Shown here piece after piece: positions 1-9,242 of a DNA stretch of 64,000 nucleotides; within the stretch, counting starts at the first letter, position 1, and each line of letters starts with the position of its first letter. The DNA is taken from positions 62,001-126,000 of the forward strand of contig CAIQVH010000019.1 of NCBI GenBank assembly GCA_903875215.1, given 5' to 3'. The position numbers were made by a program, and so were the translations under genes. Below the pieces are notes generated by a model, which worked only from the letters and a program-made list of their open reading frames with translations, was not told the DNA's origin and searched no databases. The stretch is from an uncultured Anaerolineae bacterium (GTDB taxonomy: Bacteria; Chloroflexota; Anaerolineae; Anaerolineales; Villigracilaceae).

Positions 1-1938
1 GACGGCGGTGCCGCGCGGGTTGTGGACGACTTCCCACATGGCTTTCCGCAGGGCTTCCAGGTTTTCGGGTTTGATGGGCAGGGTGCCGCGCGCTTCGGGT
101 TTGAACAGCGTGGTTTCGGTGCCGTCAGCGGCGATGATTTTTTCGACGAGTTGCGGGCGGTAGAGGGTGCCGCCGTTGCCAATGGCGGCCATGAAGTCGG
201 CGACTTGCAGGGGGGTGACGAGCACGTCGCCCTGGCCGATGGCCTGGTTGACGGCTTCGACTTCTCCGGCGGGGTTGAGAATTTGCCCGGTGCCTTCGGG
301 GATTTGGGCGAGGCCGGTGGGTTGGCCAAGGCCGAAGGCGCGGGCCATGTCGGCGATGGCGTTGACGCGGCCCTGGCGGTACAGGTCTAGGCCGATGTGC
401 CAGAACCAGGGGTTGCAGGAGCGCATCAGGCCCTCGGAGAGGGTCAGTTCGCCGGATGGCCGGGTTTTGCCTTCGCCGGTGGCGGCCAGTTCCTGCTGGA
501 AGTGTTCCCAGGTCCAGTCGTGGCGGACTTTGTCGGGGAGTTCGGTCCAGTCGTAGCCGCATTGCAGTTTGAGATCGGGGGTGTAGGTGCCGCTTTCGAG
601 GGCGGCGACGTAGGTGATGACTTTGAAGACCGAGCCGAGTGGGTATTGTCCCTGGGTGGCGCGGTTGACGAGCGGTTGGTTGGGGTTGTTGAAGAGTTCG
701 CCGATGCCGTCGGCGCTGTTCTGGTTTTGGGGTTCAAACAGGTTGGGGTCGTATTGGGGCGAGGAGACCATGGCCAGGACGCGGCCGGTGTCGCGTTCGA
801 TCACGACGATCGAGCCGCGGAATCCGGCGATGGCTTCCTGGGCCTGTATTTGGAGGGTTTTGTCGAGGGTGAGCTGCAGGTTGGCGGCGGGTTGGGAGGC
901 GGTGCTGGCCTGTTGGGTCAGGGTGCCGTCGGTTTTACTCAGGTAGAGCGTGCCGCCGGCCCGGCCGGCCAGGTATTGTTCGGCCCATTGTTCGAGGCCG
1001 GCGCGGCCAACGCGCGCGTCGCGCGAGTAGCCGGCGCGCGCGTACAGGTCTTCTTCTTCTTTGGGGATGGGCGAGACGTAGCCGACGGTTTGGGGTGCGA
1101 TGCCGTTTTGATAGTAGAAGCGCGAGGTATAGGGGGTCAGTACCAGGCCGCCCAGGCTGGAGAGCAGGTTCCAGCGCTGGTTGACCGCTTCGGCGGTGGC
1201 TTCGCCGATGGGCAGGTACCAGTAGACGTCGCGCCGGTCATTGTACAGGGCAATGGCTTGCGAGGGGCTGATGTTTAGCAGGCGGCTGAGCTCGCCAACC
1301 AGGGTGTCTTCCTGCTCTGCGACGATGTTGGTGGGCACCAGGCCGAGGGCGTAGGCATCGGTTTGGGTGACGAGTGGTTGGCCGGTGCGGTCGAGGATGA
1401 TGCCGCGTGCCGGGGTCTGGTAATCAATGGTCAGTGAGTTTCCGCCGCTCAGTTCGGGCAGCACCAGGCTTTCGTTCCAGTTCAATGTCCAGGCGCTGGC
1501 GTGTTTTTCCAGCCGGGCACTCATCTCGCGCTGCAGTTCGCCGAACAGGTTGGTGGTGTACGTTACGCGGAAGTTGACCTGTGCGGCGGCGGGATCGGTG
1601 GTCTGCGAGAGGATTTCGTAGCTGAGTTGTTTCAGGGTCAGGGCGTTCATGGTATTGCGGTAGCGCGCGGCAAAATCGTCGGCGCTGATGGCCTGCTGGC
1701 TGGCGGGGGTCAGCATGGCGTACATGCTGGGGTAATCATCGTTCTGCCAGGCGGTCAGGTAGGCCTGCATCAACGCTGCGCCGTCTGCGGCTGGGGCGCT
1801 GGTGACGCGCACTTCCGGTGCCGGCAGGCTGGTTGGCGTGCTTTTGGGGCTGGCCGCGAAGGGCAATGAACAACCGCTCAGCAGGGCCAGGGCCAGCAGC
1901 AGGTTCAGCAGGCGGAGGAATTTCTTTTTGGTTTTCAT
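1..1938 (-). CDS. Penicillin-binding protein (class B transpeptidase lipoprotein), 3' end cut by window
   Basis: Cross-links peptidoglycan outside the membrane. The frame is open from ATG at 1938 to base 1 (646 codons, no stop), so the C-terminus lies outside the window. The N-terminus is a lipoprotein signal with an LLSGC lipobox (Cys about residue 23). An NTF2-like MecA_N-type region follows (about 40-150), then the PBP dimerisation region, then the transpeptidase domain. Visible active-site motifs are SVFK (Ser436, Lys439; the SxxK motif) and SCN (507-509; SxN). The expected KTG motif would lie just beyond the cut, after the GTA near the end. The gene follows maf by 9 bp on the same strand, so the two are probably co-transcribed. 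The family call is firm; the substrate or beta-lactam phenotype cannot be read. Confidence 0.9.
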   Translation of the reverse strand, partial: MKTKKKFLRLLNLLLALALLSGCSLPFAASPKSTPTSLPAPEVRVTSAPAADGAALMQAYLTAWQNDDYPSMYAMLTPASQQAISADDFAARYRNTMNALTLKQLSYEILSQTTDPAAAQVNFRVTYTTNLFGELQREMSARLEKHASAWTLNWNESLVLPELSGGNSLTIDYQTPARGIILDRTGQPLVTQTDAYALGLVPTNIVAEQEDTLVGELSRLLNISPSQAIALYNDRRDVYWYLPIGEATAEAVNQRWNLLSSLGGLVLTPYTSRFYYQNGIAPQTVGYVSPIPKEEEDLYARAGYSRDARVGRAGLEQWAEQYLAGRAGGTLYLSKTDGTLTQQASTASQPAANLQLTLDKTLQIQAQEAIAGFRGSIVVIERDTGRVLAMVSSPQYDPNLFEPQNQNSADGIGELFNNPNQPLVNRATQGQYPLGSVFKVITYVAALESGTYTPDLKLQCGYDWTELPDKVRHDWTWEHFQQELAATGEGKTRPSGELTLSEGLMRSCNPWFWHIGLDLYRQGRVNAIADMARAFGLGQPTGLAQIPEGTGQILNPAGEVEAVNQAIGQGDVLVTPLQVADFMAAIGNGGTLYRPQLVEKIIAADGTETTLFKPEARGTLPIKPENLEALRKAMWEVVHNPRGTAV

Positions 1939-1947
1939 GGTCAACCT

Positions 1948-2625
1948 TTAATGGTCGTGTAAAAATGTCCCGGCGGTGATCGAGCGCCAGACGGGGCAGG
2001 CATAATTCAGCGCAGACTGGCAGTTTTCGGCCAGGCCTGGTTGGCCAGGCAAGGCCATTTCTCGCAGCAAGACACCCAGGTGACAGAGCGGCAGCCCCAT
2101 GACCGAGGCATAGCAGCCGGCCATGTGCGCCACCGGTTGGAAGGCGGGATTCTGAATGCCGTAGGCTCCGGCCTTATCCAGCGCATCCCCGGTCAACAGG
2201 TATTGCTCAATCTCCTCGTCGCTGTAAGGACGCATGGGCACGTCGGTGATGACGAGGGTGCTGAGCGCCGGGCCGCCGGCGCGCACTGCGGCCACCCCGG
2301 TGAAGACCTGGTGGGTGCGTCCGCGCAGGCGGGTCAGCATCTGGCGCGCGTGGTCGCTGTCGGCGGGCTTGCCGAGGATCTCGCCGTCGATGACGACCGA
2401 CGTATCGGCGCCGAGGATGACCTGGCCGGGCTGTGCGTGTGATTCGACCGCGCGGGCTTTTTCCAGCGCCAGGCGGCGCACATACGCGCCGGGCGCCTCG
2501 CCTGGCAGTAAAGATTCATCCAGGTTGGAAGCCTGTATCCCAAACGGCCAGCCGCCCAGGGCCAGTAATTCCCTGCGGCGTGGAGAATTGGAAGCGAGCA
2601 AAAGTTCAGGTGGACGATTCATCAT
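1948..2625 (-). CDS. maf: Maf-like nucleoside triphosphate pyrophosphatase
   Basis: Maf proteins hydrolyse non-canonical or modified nucleoside triphosphates to monophosphates in the cytoplasm, and some act in septum formation. The start LLLASNSPRRRELL is the family's substrate/phosphate loop. GADTSVVIDGEILGKP carries the conserved catalytic Asp region, followed by LRGRTHQVFTGV and the DKAGAYGIQ motif. Length (225 aa) is slightly above the usual ~200, with a C-terminal tail of unknown role. There are two adjacent ATG codons (2625, 2622) and no strong Shine-Dalgarno sequence, so the exact start is uncertain. It is divergent from xpt across the palindrome at 2712-2749 and precedes the PBP gene. 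Confidence 0.92.
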   Translation of the reverse strand: MMNRPPELLLASNSPRRRELLALGGWPFGIQASNLDESLLPGEAPGAYVRRLALEKARAVESHAQPGQVILGADTSVVIDGEILGKPADSDHARQMLTRLRGRTHQVFTGVAAVRAGGPALSTLVITDVPMRPYSDEEIEQYLLTGDALDKAGAYGIQNPAFQPVAHMAGCYASVMGLPLCHLGVLLREMALPGQPGLAENCQSALNYACPVWRSITAGTFLHDH

Positions 2626-2711
2626 AACAGGTCAGGATTCTAACACACCCGGCGGATTGGTTTTGCGGCACACCCGGCTGCCGGGTCATTCCACCGTTAT
2701 TCCCTCTGGAA

Positions 2712-2749
2712 GGTTTGTTTTTCTCATTGTACAATGAGAAAAACAAACC
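2712..2749. promoter_or_regulatory. Perfect 38-bp palindrome between maf and xpt
   Basis: Arms of 19 bp pair without a mismatch and without a loop; the centre is TTGTACAA. ATTGTACAAT at the centre contains a TACAAT hexamer on both strands, so it could hold back-to-back -10 elements for the divergent maf and xpt units, or be an operator for a dimeric regulator. No convincing -35 was seen on either strand. The ATG at 2734 lies inside the palindrome and is probably not the xpt start. A regulatory function is inference; the symmetry is direct observation. Confidence 0.6.
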
Positions 2750-2781
2750 CGACTAGACAAATTATCTTCAAGGAGCGGAAT

Positions 2782-3351
2782 GTGGACGAATTACAGCAAC
2801 GAATTCTCAAAGAAGGCAAGAACCTCGGCAATGGCATTCTAAAGGTTGATTCTTTCATTAATCACCAGGTCGATCCGATGTTGATGGATGCCTGCGGGCG
2901 TGAATTTGCGCGTTTTTTTTCGGGTCTGGGCGCCACCAAGATCCTGACCGCTGAAATTTCGGGCATTGCCCCGGCCCTGACCACCGCGCTGCACCTCGGC
3001 CTGCCGGTCGTCTATGCCCGCAAAACCAAGCCCGTCACCATGCCCGATCAGGTCTTCCTGACCCTGGCGCCCTCGCACACCAAGGGCCGCATGGTTGAGC
3101 TGATTGTCTCGCCCGAATACCTGGCAGGCGGCGAAAAAATCCTGATCATAGACGACTTCCTGGCATCCGGCTCCACCATTCACGGCCTGGTGCGCCTGGC
3201 TCAAACCGCTGGCTCGCGCGTCGTCGGCATCGGTACACTGATCGAAAAATCTTTCGAAGGCGGCCGGGCGGCCCTTGCTCCGCTGGGCGTGCCGGTTTTC
3301 TCGCTGGCCGTCATCAGTGCAATGGAAGATGACCACATCACCTTTGCCTGA
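2782..3351 (+). CDS. xpt: Xanthine phosphoribosyltransferase
   Basis: Converts xanthine plus PRPP to XMP in purine salvage, feeding GMP synthase two genes downstream. The type I PRTase fold is clear: ILIIDDFLASGSTIHG is the PRPP-binding loop, and LKVDSFINHQVDP and EISGIAPA match the Xpt family. I chose GTG 2782 because AAGGAG (2770-2775) sits 6 nt before it and the protein then begins at the family's usual position (189 aa). An upstream in-frame ATG at 2734 lies within the palindrome and would add 16 atypical residues. The 3' end overlaps the HIT gene. No purine riboswitch could be recognised upstream. Confidence 0.92.
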   Translation: MDELQQRILKEGKNLGNGILKVDSFINHQVDPMLMDACGREFARFFSGLGATKILTAEISGIAPALTTALHLGLPVVYARKTKPVTMPDQVFLTLAPSHTKGRMVELIVSPEYLAGGEKILIIDDFLASGSTIHGLVRLAQTAGSRVVGIGTLIEKSFEGGRAALAPLGVPVFSLAVISAMEDDHITFA

Positions 3352-3733
3352 CCTGTTGCGCGTTGCCCGCTGGGTGGCGGCACGCAACCCACTTCTGCTC
3401 TCCTGGATTTTACGATCCATGTCCTTCGCCCTGCCTTTGAACCGTTTACGGGATACTCCCACGCTGCTGGCCTTTCACCACCCGACTCCTGCTTACCCGG
3501 TACATGTCTTGCTCGTTCCGAAAAAGCCGATCGCCACCCTGAGCGATCTCGATCCCGTTGCCGACAGCGATTTCCTGAGTGATCTATATGCCACCGTCCA
3601 AAAACTGGTCAATCAACTCGATCTGGCTGAAGACGGTTATCGCTTGATCGTCAACGGCGGCAAATACCAGGATTTCCCATACCTGCATTTTCACCTGGTC
3701 TCCGACCAGGTCAAAGGTCCCCGCCAACCATGA
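3329..3733 (+). CDS. HIT-domain protein (histidine-triad nucleotide hydrolase/transferase family)
   Basis: HIT proteins hydrolyse or transfer nucleoside monophosphate groups. The core is [22 protein letters not shown] followed by the C-terminal motif YLHFHLV. The first histidine of the usual H-x-H-x-H-x-x triad is Tyr, while the second (nucleophilic in the family) and third are present. I chose ATG 3329, which overlaps xpt by 23 bp; an internal ATG at 3419 (MSFALPL) is an alternative, and a longer frame back to 3275 is less likely. The stop overlaps the guaA start by 4 bp, so translation is probably coupled. The position between xpt and guaA suggests a purine nucleotide role, which is inference. 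Confidence 0.8.
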   Translation: MTTSPLPDLLRVARWVAARNPLLLSWILRSMSFALPLNRLRDTPTLLAFHHPTPAYPVHVLLVPKKPIATLSDLDPVADSDFLSDLYATVQKLVNQLDLAEDGYRLIVNGGKYQDFPYLHFHLVSDQVKGPRQP

Positions 3734-5268
3734 AAAACTCCATCGCCATCCTCGATTTCGGCTCCCAATACGCCCAGCTGATTGCGCGCCGCGTGCGCGA
3801 GGCGCATGTTTACTGCGAACTGTTTCCCTGGGATGCGCCGCAGGAAGAGATCCTCGCCATTCAGCCGCAGGCTTTCATCCTGTCAGGCGGGCCGAATTCG
3901 GTCTATGAGCCGGGCGCGCCGATCATTCAGCCCTTTATCCTTGATTCAAAACTACCCATCCTGGGAATTTGTTATGGCATGCAGGCCCTGACGCATGCCC
4001 TGGGGGGACAGGTCGACCCGTCTGCCCAGCGTGAGTATGGTCAGGCCGAAATCCAGCCGCTGATGCCGGGTACGATGCTGGACGAGATCTCCAAAGTCTG
4101 GATGTCACACGGTGACCGGGTCACGCAGCTTCCGCCCGGCTTTGTGGCGTTGGCCACCTCGGGGAGCAGCCCTTATGCCGCGATGGGCGATTTTTCACGC
4201 AAATATTTTGCCCTGCAATTCCATCCAGAAGTCAACCATACGCCCGGCGGGGCGGCGCTGATCGAACATTTCGTGGTCGATATTTGCGGCCTGCGCCCCG
4301 ATTGGACGCCGCAGTCGATCATTGACCAGTCGATAGCGCGCATCCGCCAACAGGTGGGGAAAAACCGGGTGCTGGCAGCGGTCTCCGGCGGCGTGGATTC
4401 ATCCGTCGCGGCGGCGCTGGTGCATCGCGCGATTGGTGATCAGTTGGTGGCGGTTTTTGTCGATACCGGCCTGCTGCGGAGAAATGAGCCTGAGCAGGTG
4501 GTGATCGCCTTCCGCGAGATGTTGGGCGTGGAATTGGTGGCGATCAATGCCGCGGACGAGTATTTCGCAGCGCTCCAGGGTGAAACCGACCCGGAGAAAA
4601 AGCGCAAAATCGTCGGGGAGAAGTTTATTCGCATCTTTGAGCAGCAGGCCAAAAGCCTCGGACAGCCCCAATTCCTGGTGCAGGGCACCATTTATCCCGA
4701 TGTGGTTGAGTCGTCCGCGCCGGATCGCAATAAAGCTGAAAAAATCAAAACGCATCACAACGTGGGCGGCCTGCCGGACGATATGACTTTCACGCTGGTC
4801 GAGCCGCTGCGCTATCTGTTCAAGGACGAGGTGCGGGCGGTGGGTGAAGCGCTTGGGCTGCCGCTGGAGATGGTTTGGCGGCAGCCGTTTCCGGGTCCGG
4901 GGTTGACGGTGCGCTGCCTGGGCGAGGTCACGCCCGAAAGAGCGGAGCGTCTGCGCGCCGCGGATGCCATCCTGATCGAAGAATTAACCGCCGCTGGCCT
5001 GCTCGGAAAAGGTGCCGGGACGAGTCAGGCCTTTGCGGTGCTTTTGCCGGTGCGCTCGGTGGGCGTGATGGGCGATCAGCGCACTTATCAGGAGGCCTGC
5101 GCCATCCGCGCGGTGCTGACCGACGATTTTATGACGGCCGATTGGGTGCGCCTGCCGTATGAGGTGCTGGCCAGAGTCTCCACGCGGATTGTGAACGAGG
5201 TGCGCGGCATCAACCGCGTGGTCTACGACATCACCAGCAAACCGCCCGCGACGATTGAGTGGGAGTGA
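3730..5268 (+). CDS. guaA: GMP synthase (glutamine-hydrolysing)
   Basis: Converts XMP, glutamine and ATP to GMP in the cytoplasm. An N-terminal class I glutamine amidotransferase domain has nucleophile Cys81 in GICYGMQ and a later FHPEVNHT His/Glu pair. It is followed by the ATP pyrophosphatase domain with the P-loop SGGVDS at 219-224, and a C-terminal dimerisation domain with PFPGPGL and the ending KPPATIEWE typical of GuaA. The length of 512 aa is normal. The start overlaps the HIT stop (ATGA). It is the last gene of the xpt-HIT-guaA operon, which together turns xanthine into GMP. Confidence 0.97.
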   Translation: MKNSIAILDFGSQYAQLIARRVREAHVYCELFPWDAPQEEILAIQPQAFILSGGPNSVYEPGAPIIQPFILDSKLPILGICYGMQALTHALGGQVDPSAQREYGQAEIQPLMPGTMLDEISKVWMSHGDRVTQLPPGFVALATSGSSPYAAMGDFSRKYFALQFHPEVNHTPGGAALIEHFVVDICGLRPDWTPQSIIDQSIARIRQQVGKNRVLAAVSGGVDSSVAAALVHRAIGDQLVAVFVDTGLLRRNEPEQVVIAFREMLGVELVAINAADEYFAALQGETDPEKKRKIVGEKFIRIFEQQAKSLGQPQFLVQGTIYPDVVESSAPDRNKAEKIKTHHNVGGLPDDMTFTLVEPLRYLFKDEVRAVGEALGLPLEMVWRQPFPGPGLTVRCLGEVTPERAERLRAADAILIEELTAAGLLGKGAGTSQAFAVLLPVRSVGVMGDQRTYQEACAIRAVLTDDFMTADWVRLPYEVLARVSTRIVNEVRGINRVVYDITSKPPATIEWE

Positions 5269-5322
5269 GCTGCAACCACACGCGCGGCTGGACGTATAGT
5301 ATGCATAGGAAAGGGAAAACTC

Positions 5323-6360
5323 ATGAAAATTAACCTTAATCTTACTGAATTGTTGACCAAGGCCTGGAAGATTACCTGGAAATTCAAGGTTTTGTGGATC
5401 TTTGGCATCCTGGCCGGCTGCGCCAACAGCAATAACGGAAATTTCAATTTTAATAACAGCAATTGGAATTCCAACAACGACCTGCCTGGCTCCAGCGGTC
5501 AGTTGCCTGACTGGCTGCGGAAATTTCAAGACCTGCGCCCCGAACAGGCCCTGCGCTCTGCGTTGGATCAGTACGCCGTTCTGATTGTGGGCGTTCTGCT
5601 GGCGCTTTGCGTGCTCTGGCTGGTTTTCTTTTGCCTGGGCATGATTGGCCGGGCCGGCCTGATCAAGGGCGCGGCCAGCGCCGATTCTGGCACAGAAAGC
5701 CTGACATTTGGCGGGTTGTGGTCTGAAAGCCTGCCGTATTTCTGGCGGCTATTGGGGATTTCGCTGCTGGTTGGGTTGCCATTCTTCGTCATGGGCCTGT
5801 TGCTGCTGGTTGTGCTTGGCCTGGGCGTGTTCACAGCCCTGCAGGGAGGTGATCTGGGCAGCGGCGGGGTCACCGCGCTGATAGTGGGACTGGGCGGCGT
5901 TCTTATGCTGCTGCTGTGCGTCATTGGGCTGCTGGGTATCCTCGTCGGTCTGATCGTGGAGCAGGCGCAGAACGCGCTCGTGCTCGAAAACCTGGGCGTG
6001 CTGCCCGGACTGCTGCGCGGCTGGCAGGTCTTCCGCCAGAACTGGCTGACGGTGGTCGTGGTTGGAATCCTCCAGGGTGTGATGCGCGCCTTGCTTGGCC
6101 TGGTCGTTGCCCTGCCGCTCGTACTGGCGCTGATTCCCGTCGTGGCGGGCGCGGCAGCCGCGGCGGCTTTCCAGCAGTGGATTCTGCTGGCCGTGTTGAT
6201 TTGCGGCTGTCTGCTCGTCTGGCTGCCCGTCAGTCTGCTGATCGGCGGCGTGGGAAACACGTATTTCCAAACGCTGTGGACCCTGGCTTATCTACGCCTG
6301 ACGGCCGTTCCAGCGAATCTGCCGCCAGCCGCTGCCATTGAAAGCGCGGAACCGCAGTAA
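5323..6360 (+). CDS. Polytopic membrane protein of unknown function
   Basis: I do not recognise a characterised function. A short amphipathic start (LTKAWKITWKFKVLWIFGILAG) is followed by an Asn/Ser-rich polar stretch (about residues 33-60) and then about six hydrophobic segments to the C-terminus, with Gly/Leu/Val-rich helices. The layout resembles uncharacterised membrane proteins seen in Chloroflexota and Firmicutes genomes (from memory, not a search). AGGAAAGGG precedes the ATG at 5323. It is probably a separate unit from guaA (54-bp gap) and ends 23 bp before a strong terminator. Confidence 0.7.
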   Translation: MKINLNLTELLTKAWKITWKFKVLWIFGILAGCANSNNGNFNFNNSNWNSNNDLPGSSGQLPDWLRKFQDLRPEQALRSALDQYAVLIVGVLLALCVLWLVFFCLGMIGRAGLIKGAASADSGTESLTFGGLWSESLPYFWRLLGISLLVGLPFFVMGLLLLVVLGLGVFTALQGGDLGSGGVTALIVGLGGVLMLLLCVIGLLGILVGLIVEQAQNALVLENLGVLPGLLRGWQVFRQNWLTVVVVGILQGVMRALLGLVVALPLVLALIPVVAGAAAAAAFQQWILLAVLICGCLLVWLPVSLLIGGVGNTYFQTLWTLAYLRLTAVPANLPPAAAIESAEPQ

Positions 6361-6383
6361 AATAGAAACAATGCTGTCTTCCT

Positions 6384-6418
6384 GGCCGCCAGCAGCGCCC
6401 CTGCTGGCGGCCTTTTTT
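6384..6418 (+). terminator. Intrinsic terminator after 5323-6360 gene
   Basis: A 12-bp perfect GC-rich stem (6384-6395 with 6401-6412) and a 5-nt loop are followed by six T residues. Confidence 0.92.
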
Positions 6419-6455
6419 CTCTCTCTTTCCACAACCTGAAAAAGGTGGCCGCCTG

Positions 6456-8366
6456 TTGAAGCCCCCGCACTTCCGCCAGATCCAAAAAACCCTGCTTCTG
6501 TGCCTTGCGCTCGCCCTGTGCGTGCCGCCTGCCCTGGTGCGCGCCCAGGGCCAGGCCGCGGTGACGATCTTCGAGCCGCAGCTGGCCGATTTTCCGAAAA
6601 TCAGCGTGCTGATGGATGCCTTCGACGAGCAGGGCGGCTTCCTCTCCGGGCTGGCCGCGGATAATCTCTCGGTGCTGGAAGACGGCCAGCTGACCGCGCC
6701 CCAGGCCCTCGAAGAACTCGATGCGCCCCTTTCCCTGGCTGTGGCCGTCAACTCTGGTCTGGCACTGGCCGTGCGTGATGGCATGGGCTTCTCACGTTAC
6801 GACAAATTAAGCGCCGTCCTGAAAAACTGGGCAGCCGCGCGCCCCGCCTCCAGCAGCGACCAGCTCGCCCTGGTCTGGAATGGCGGCATCCTGGCCTCGC
6901 AGGTTTCCCCGGCCGACTGGCTGACACGCCTGCAGGCCTTTGACCTGGCCGCCCGCACCAGCACCCCGGGATTCGAAACCCTGGCCTTTGCCCTGGATGT
7001 TACCCAGCAAACCTCCCTGCCGCCCGGCGGCAAAAAAGCCATCCTACTTATCACCCCGCACCTCGATCTACGCACCACCGCAGCCCTGCCCGATCTGCTG
7101 GACCGCGCCCGCCAGGCGAATGTCCGCGTTTTCATCTGGCTGGTGGATTCAAGCGCTTACTTTCAGCACGAAAGCAGCCTGGCTTTGCAGGATCTGGCCC
7201 TGAAGACGGGCGGCCGCTTTCTGACCTTCAGCGGAATGGAAACCCTGCCTGACCCCGAAGAATGGATCGCCAGCCTGCGGCACGTCTACCGCTTTACCTA
7301 CACCTCCGCCGCCCGGGAATCCGGCCCGCACAGCCTCAGCGTGCAGCTAACCGCCCGCGACCTGCTGCTTTCCAGCAACCTGATCACCTACCCGCTCGAA
7401 CTCCAGCCGCCCAGCCCGACCCTGCTCTCCCCACCGTTTCAGATCGTCCGCCAAAACCCCGATGCTCCCTTCGACATCGAAAACTTCCTCCCAAAAACAC
7501 AGGTCATCACCGCCCTGATCGAATTCACCGACCCGGTCAAACGCGACCTGGTGCGCACCACCCTCTACGTCGACGGCGAAATGGCGGCCGAAAACACCAC
7601 CGCCCCCTTCGACAAATTCACCTGGGACGTGAGTGGCTACCTTGCCACCGGCGAACACTCCCTTCAGATCGAAGCCGTCGATGAACTTGGCCTGTCCCAG
7701 AAAAGCGTGGCCGTCCCGGTCCAGGTAACCGTCATCCAGCCGCCCGGCGGCCTGCTTGGCCTGGTTCTGCGCAACAAAGTCGCCCTGACCATGGCCGTCA
7801 TCATCCTGGCCGGGCTGATCCTGATCGGCATCCTGTTCTTCGGGGGTCGCAAAACCCTCGCCATGTTTGCCGAACTGCGCCGCCGGCGTGCCATGCACCT
7901 CGATCCACTCACACAGCCCGTCAGCGCCATGCGGACGTCCCCGCGCGCGCCTCAATCCAACGCTTTCCCCTGGCTGCGCCGCAAAGCCCCGCCCGCCCTG
8001 GCCTATTTTGTCAGGCTCACACCGGATGGACAGCCCGCGCCAGGGGAGCCAATCCTCCTGACCGGGCGAGAACTGACCTTTGGCACTGATCCCACCCAGG
8101 CCAGCCTCGTGCTCGATCATGCCTCCGTTTCGCCGCTGCATGCCCGCCTGCGCAAGGCTGACCTGACCGCCCCCTTCATCCTTCACGACCAGAACTCCGT
8201 CGCCGGCACCTGGGTCAACCTCGAGCCCTGCCCCCGTGAGGGTAGCGCCCTTAACCACGGGGACATCATCCACTTTGGCGAGCTGACTTACCGTTTCGTG
8301 CTGGCCAAACCACCTGCCGTTCCAAAACCCATTGTTACCCCGCTTCCCACGGATGATCCGCACTGA
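6456..8366 (+). CDS. Secreted VWA-like domain protein with transmembrane helix and C-terminal FHA domain
   Basis: The start is TTG 6456 with GGTGG upstream. Residues 1-31 form a signal peptide (LLLCLALALCV... AQG). A VWA-type fold region covers roughly 45-300 (KISVLMDAFDEQ; later GGKKAILLITPHLD and VRVFIWLVD). An extracellular beta-rich part contains YVDGEMAAENTTAPFD and ends at a single helix at 441-463. The cytosolic tail has an FHA domain (about 520-625: LTFGTDP, VSPLHARL, DQNSVAGTWVN, HGDIIHFGELTYRF), a phosphothreonine-binding module. The downstream PP2C phosphatase overlaps, so the pair may carry an outside signal to Ser/Thr phosphorylation inside. The cognate kinase is not in the window. 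The domain order is seen; the signalling role is inferred. Confidence 0.82.
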   Translation: MKPPHFRQIQKTLLLCLALALCVPPALVRAQGQAAVTIFEPQLADFPKISVLMDAFDEQGGFLSGLAADNLSVLEDGQLTAPQALEELDAPLSLAVAVNSGLALAVRDGMGFSRYDKLSAVLKNWAAARPASSSDQLALVWNGGILASQVSPADWLTRLQAFDLAARTSTPGFETLAFALDVTQQTSLPPGGKKAILLITPHLDLRTTAALPDLLDRARQANVRVFIWLVDSSAYFQHESSLALQDLALKTGGRFLTFSGMETLPDPEEWIASLRHVYRFTYTSAARESGPHSLSVQLTARDLLLSSNLITYPLELQPPSPTLLSPPFQIVRQNPDAPFDIENFLPKTQVITALIEFTDPVKRDLVRTTLYVDGEMAAENTTAPFDKFTWDVSGYLATGEHSLQIEAVDELGLSQKSVAVPVQVTVIQPPGGLLGLVLRNKVALTMAVIILAGLILIGILFFGGRKTLAMFAELRRRRAMHLDPLTQPVSAMRTSPRAPQSNAFPWLRRKAPPALAYFVRLTPDGQPAPGEPILLTGRELTFGTDPTQASLVLDHASVSPLHARLRKADLTAPFILHDQNSVAGTWVNLEPCPREGSALNHGDIIHFGELTYRFVLAKPPAVPKPIVTPLPTDDPH

Positions 8367-9174
8367 CCAATCTCACCTCTACGTCGCCGCAAAAACCCAC
8401 CCAGGGCTGAGCGGCAAAAATAACGAAGACAATTACGCGGTTTCGGCTTATCTCATCAGCAAGATGAATCCGACGCCGTCTGTTTTCGCAGTCGTCTCTG
8501 ATGGCATTGGCGGTCATCGTGCTGGCGAAGTGGCCTCCGAATTGGCGGTCAACCTGCTCAGCCAGGCCGTAGAAAAGCGCGAAGGCGGGCACCCTCTGGC
8601 CGTATTCCAGAACAGCTTTTATCGCACCAGCGAATCCATCTACACCAGGGCCGAAAGCAATTCTGCATACAAAGGCATGGGCGCCACCGTTGCCTGCGCC
8701 TGGGTGATCGGCTTCCAGCTGTACATCGCCTACGCCGGCGATTCACGCATCTACCTGGCCCGGCGCAACCAGATCCTCCAAATCTCACGGGACCATACCT
8801 GGGTGCAGGAAGCCCTCGAGCGGGGCGTCATCGACCGCTCCAGATTGAAAAATCACCCCAATCTGCACGTCATCCGCCGCTACCTGGGCTCCCCCCAGCC
8901 TCCCGAACCGGATCTGCGCCTGTTCCTGACCGGCGCCGAGACGGACGCGCAGGCCAAAGCCAACCAGGGCCTGCTACTCGAGCCCGGCGACGTGGTTTTG
9001 CTCTGCTCTGACGGCTTGACCGACCTGGTCAGCAATGCCGAGATCGGCGCGGCACTCTCTGGCCGCACCCTGCCCCAGGCCGCCGAGACATTGGTTGCCC
9101 TGGCCAACGAGCGCGGCGGACACGATAACATCACGGTGGTGCTGCTCGGGGTGCCTGCCGGCCCAAAACCTTAA
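8353..9174 (+). CDS. PP2C-family serine/threonine protein phosphatase
   Basis: Metal-dependent phosphatase removing phosphate from Ser/Thr residues in the cytoplasm. Motifs in order: GKNNEDNYAV (metal-site Asp/Glu), VVSDGIGGHRAGEVAS, YAGDSRIYL, LCSDGLTDLVSN and GGHDNITVVLLG. This is the complete PP2C set. I chose ATG 8353; a TTG at 8332 would add seven residues. The gene overlaps the end of the FHA gene by 14 bp, so translation is likely coupled and the two probably work in one pathway. A strong hairpin at 9196-9242 ends the unit. Confidence 0.92.
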   Translation: MIRTDQSHLYVAAKTHPGLSGKNNEDNYAVSAYLISKMNPTPSVFAVVSDGIGGHRAGEVASELAVNLLSQAVEKREGGHPLAVFQNSFYRTSESIYTRAESNSAYKGMGATVACAWVIGFQLYIAYAGDSRIYLARRNQILQISRDHTWVQEALERGVIDRSRLKNHPNLHVIRRYLGSPQPPEPDLRLFLTGAETDAQAKANQGLLLEPGDVVLLCSDGLTDLVSNAEIGAALSGRTLPQAAETLVALANERGGHDNITVVLLGVPAGPKP

Positions 9175-9195
9175 CCCCGCCAGTTTTGCCTGAAA

Positions 9196-9242
9196 CCATA
9201 CAAAAATGCCAGAAAGTGATCTTTTCTGGCATTTTTGTATGG
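9196..9242 (+). terminator. Long hairpin terminator after PP2C gene
   Basis: A perfect 20-bp stem (9196-9215 with 9223-9242) closes a 7-nt loop. The stem includes A5 and T5 tracts, so it could terminate from either side. The rest of the 413-bp gap up to 9588 holds no gene that I can support; a TATAAT at 9296-9301 has no matching -35. Confidence 0.8.

Noticed and set aside
397-1278. 293-codon plus-strand ORF
   Set aside because: Codon-for-codon antisense of the penicillin-binding protein, whose SxxK and SxN motifs are clear.
2626-2781. Purine riboswitch upstream of xpt
   Set aside because: No conserved three-way junction could be laid out; the region is dominated by the loopless palindrome.
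7347-8363. 338-codon minus-strand ORF over the VWA-FHA gene
   Set aside because: Antisense shadow; Gly/Asp/Gln-rich, no motif.
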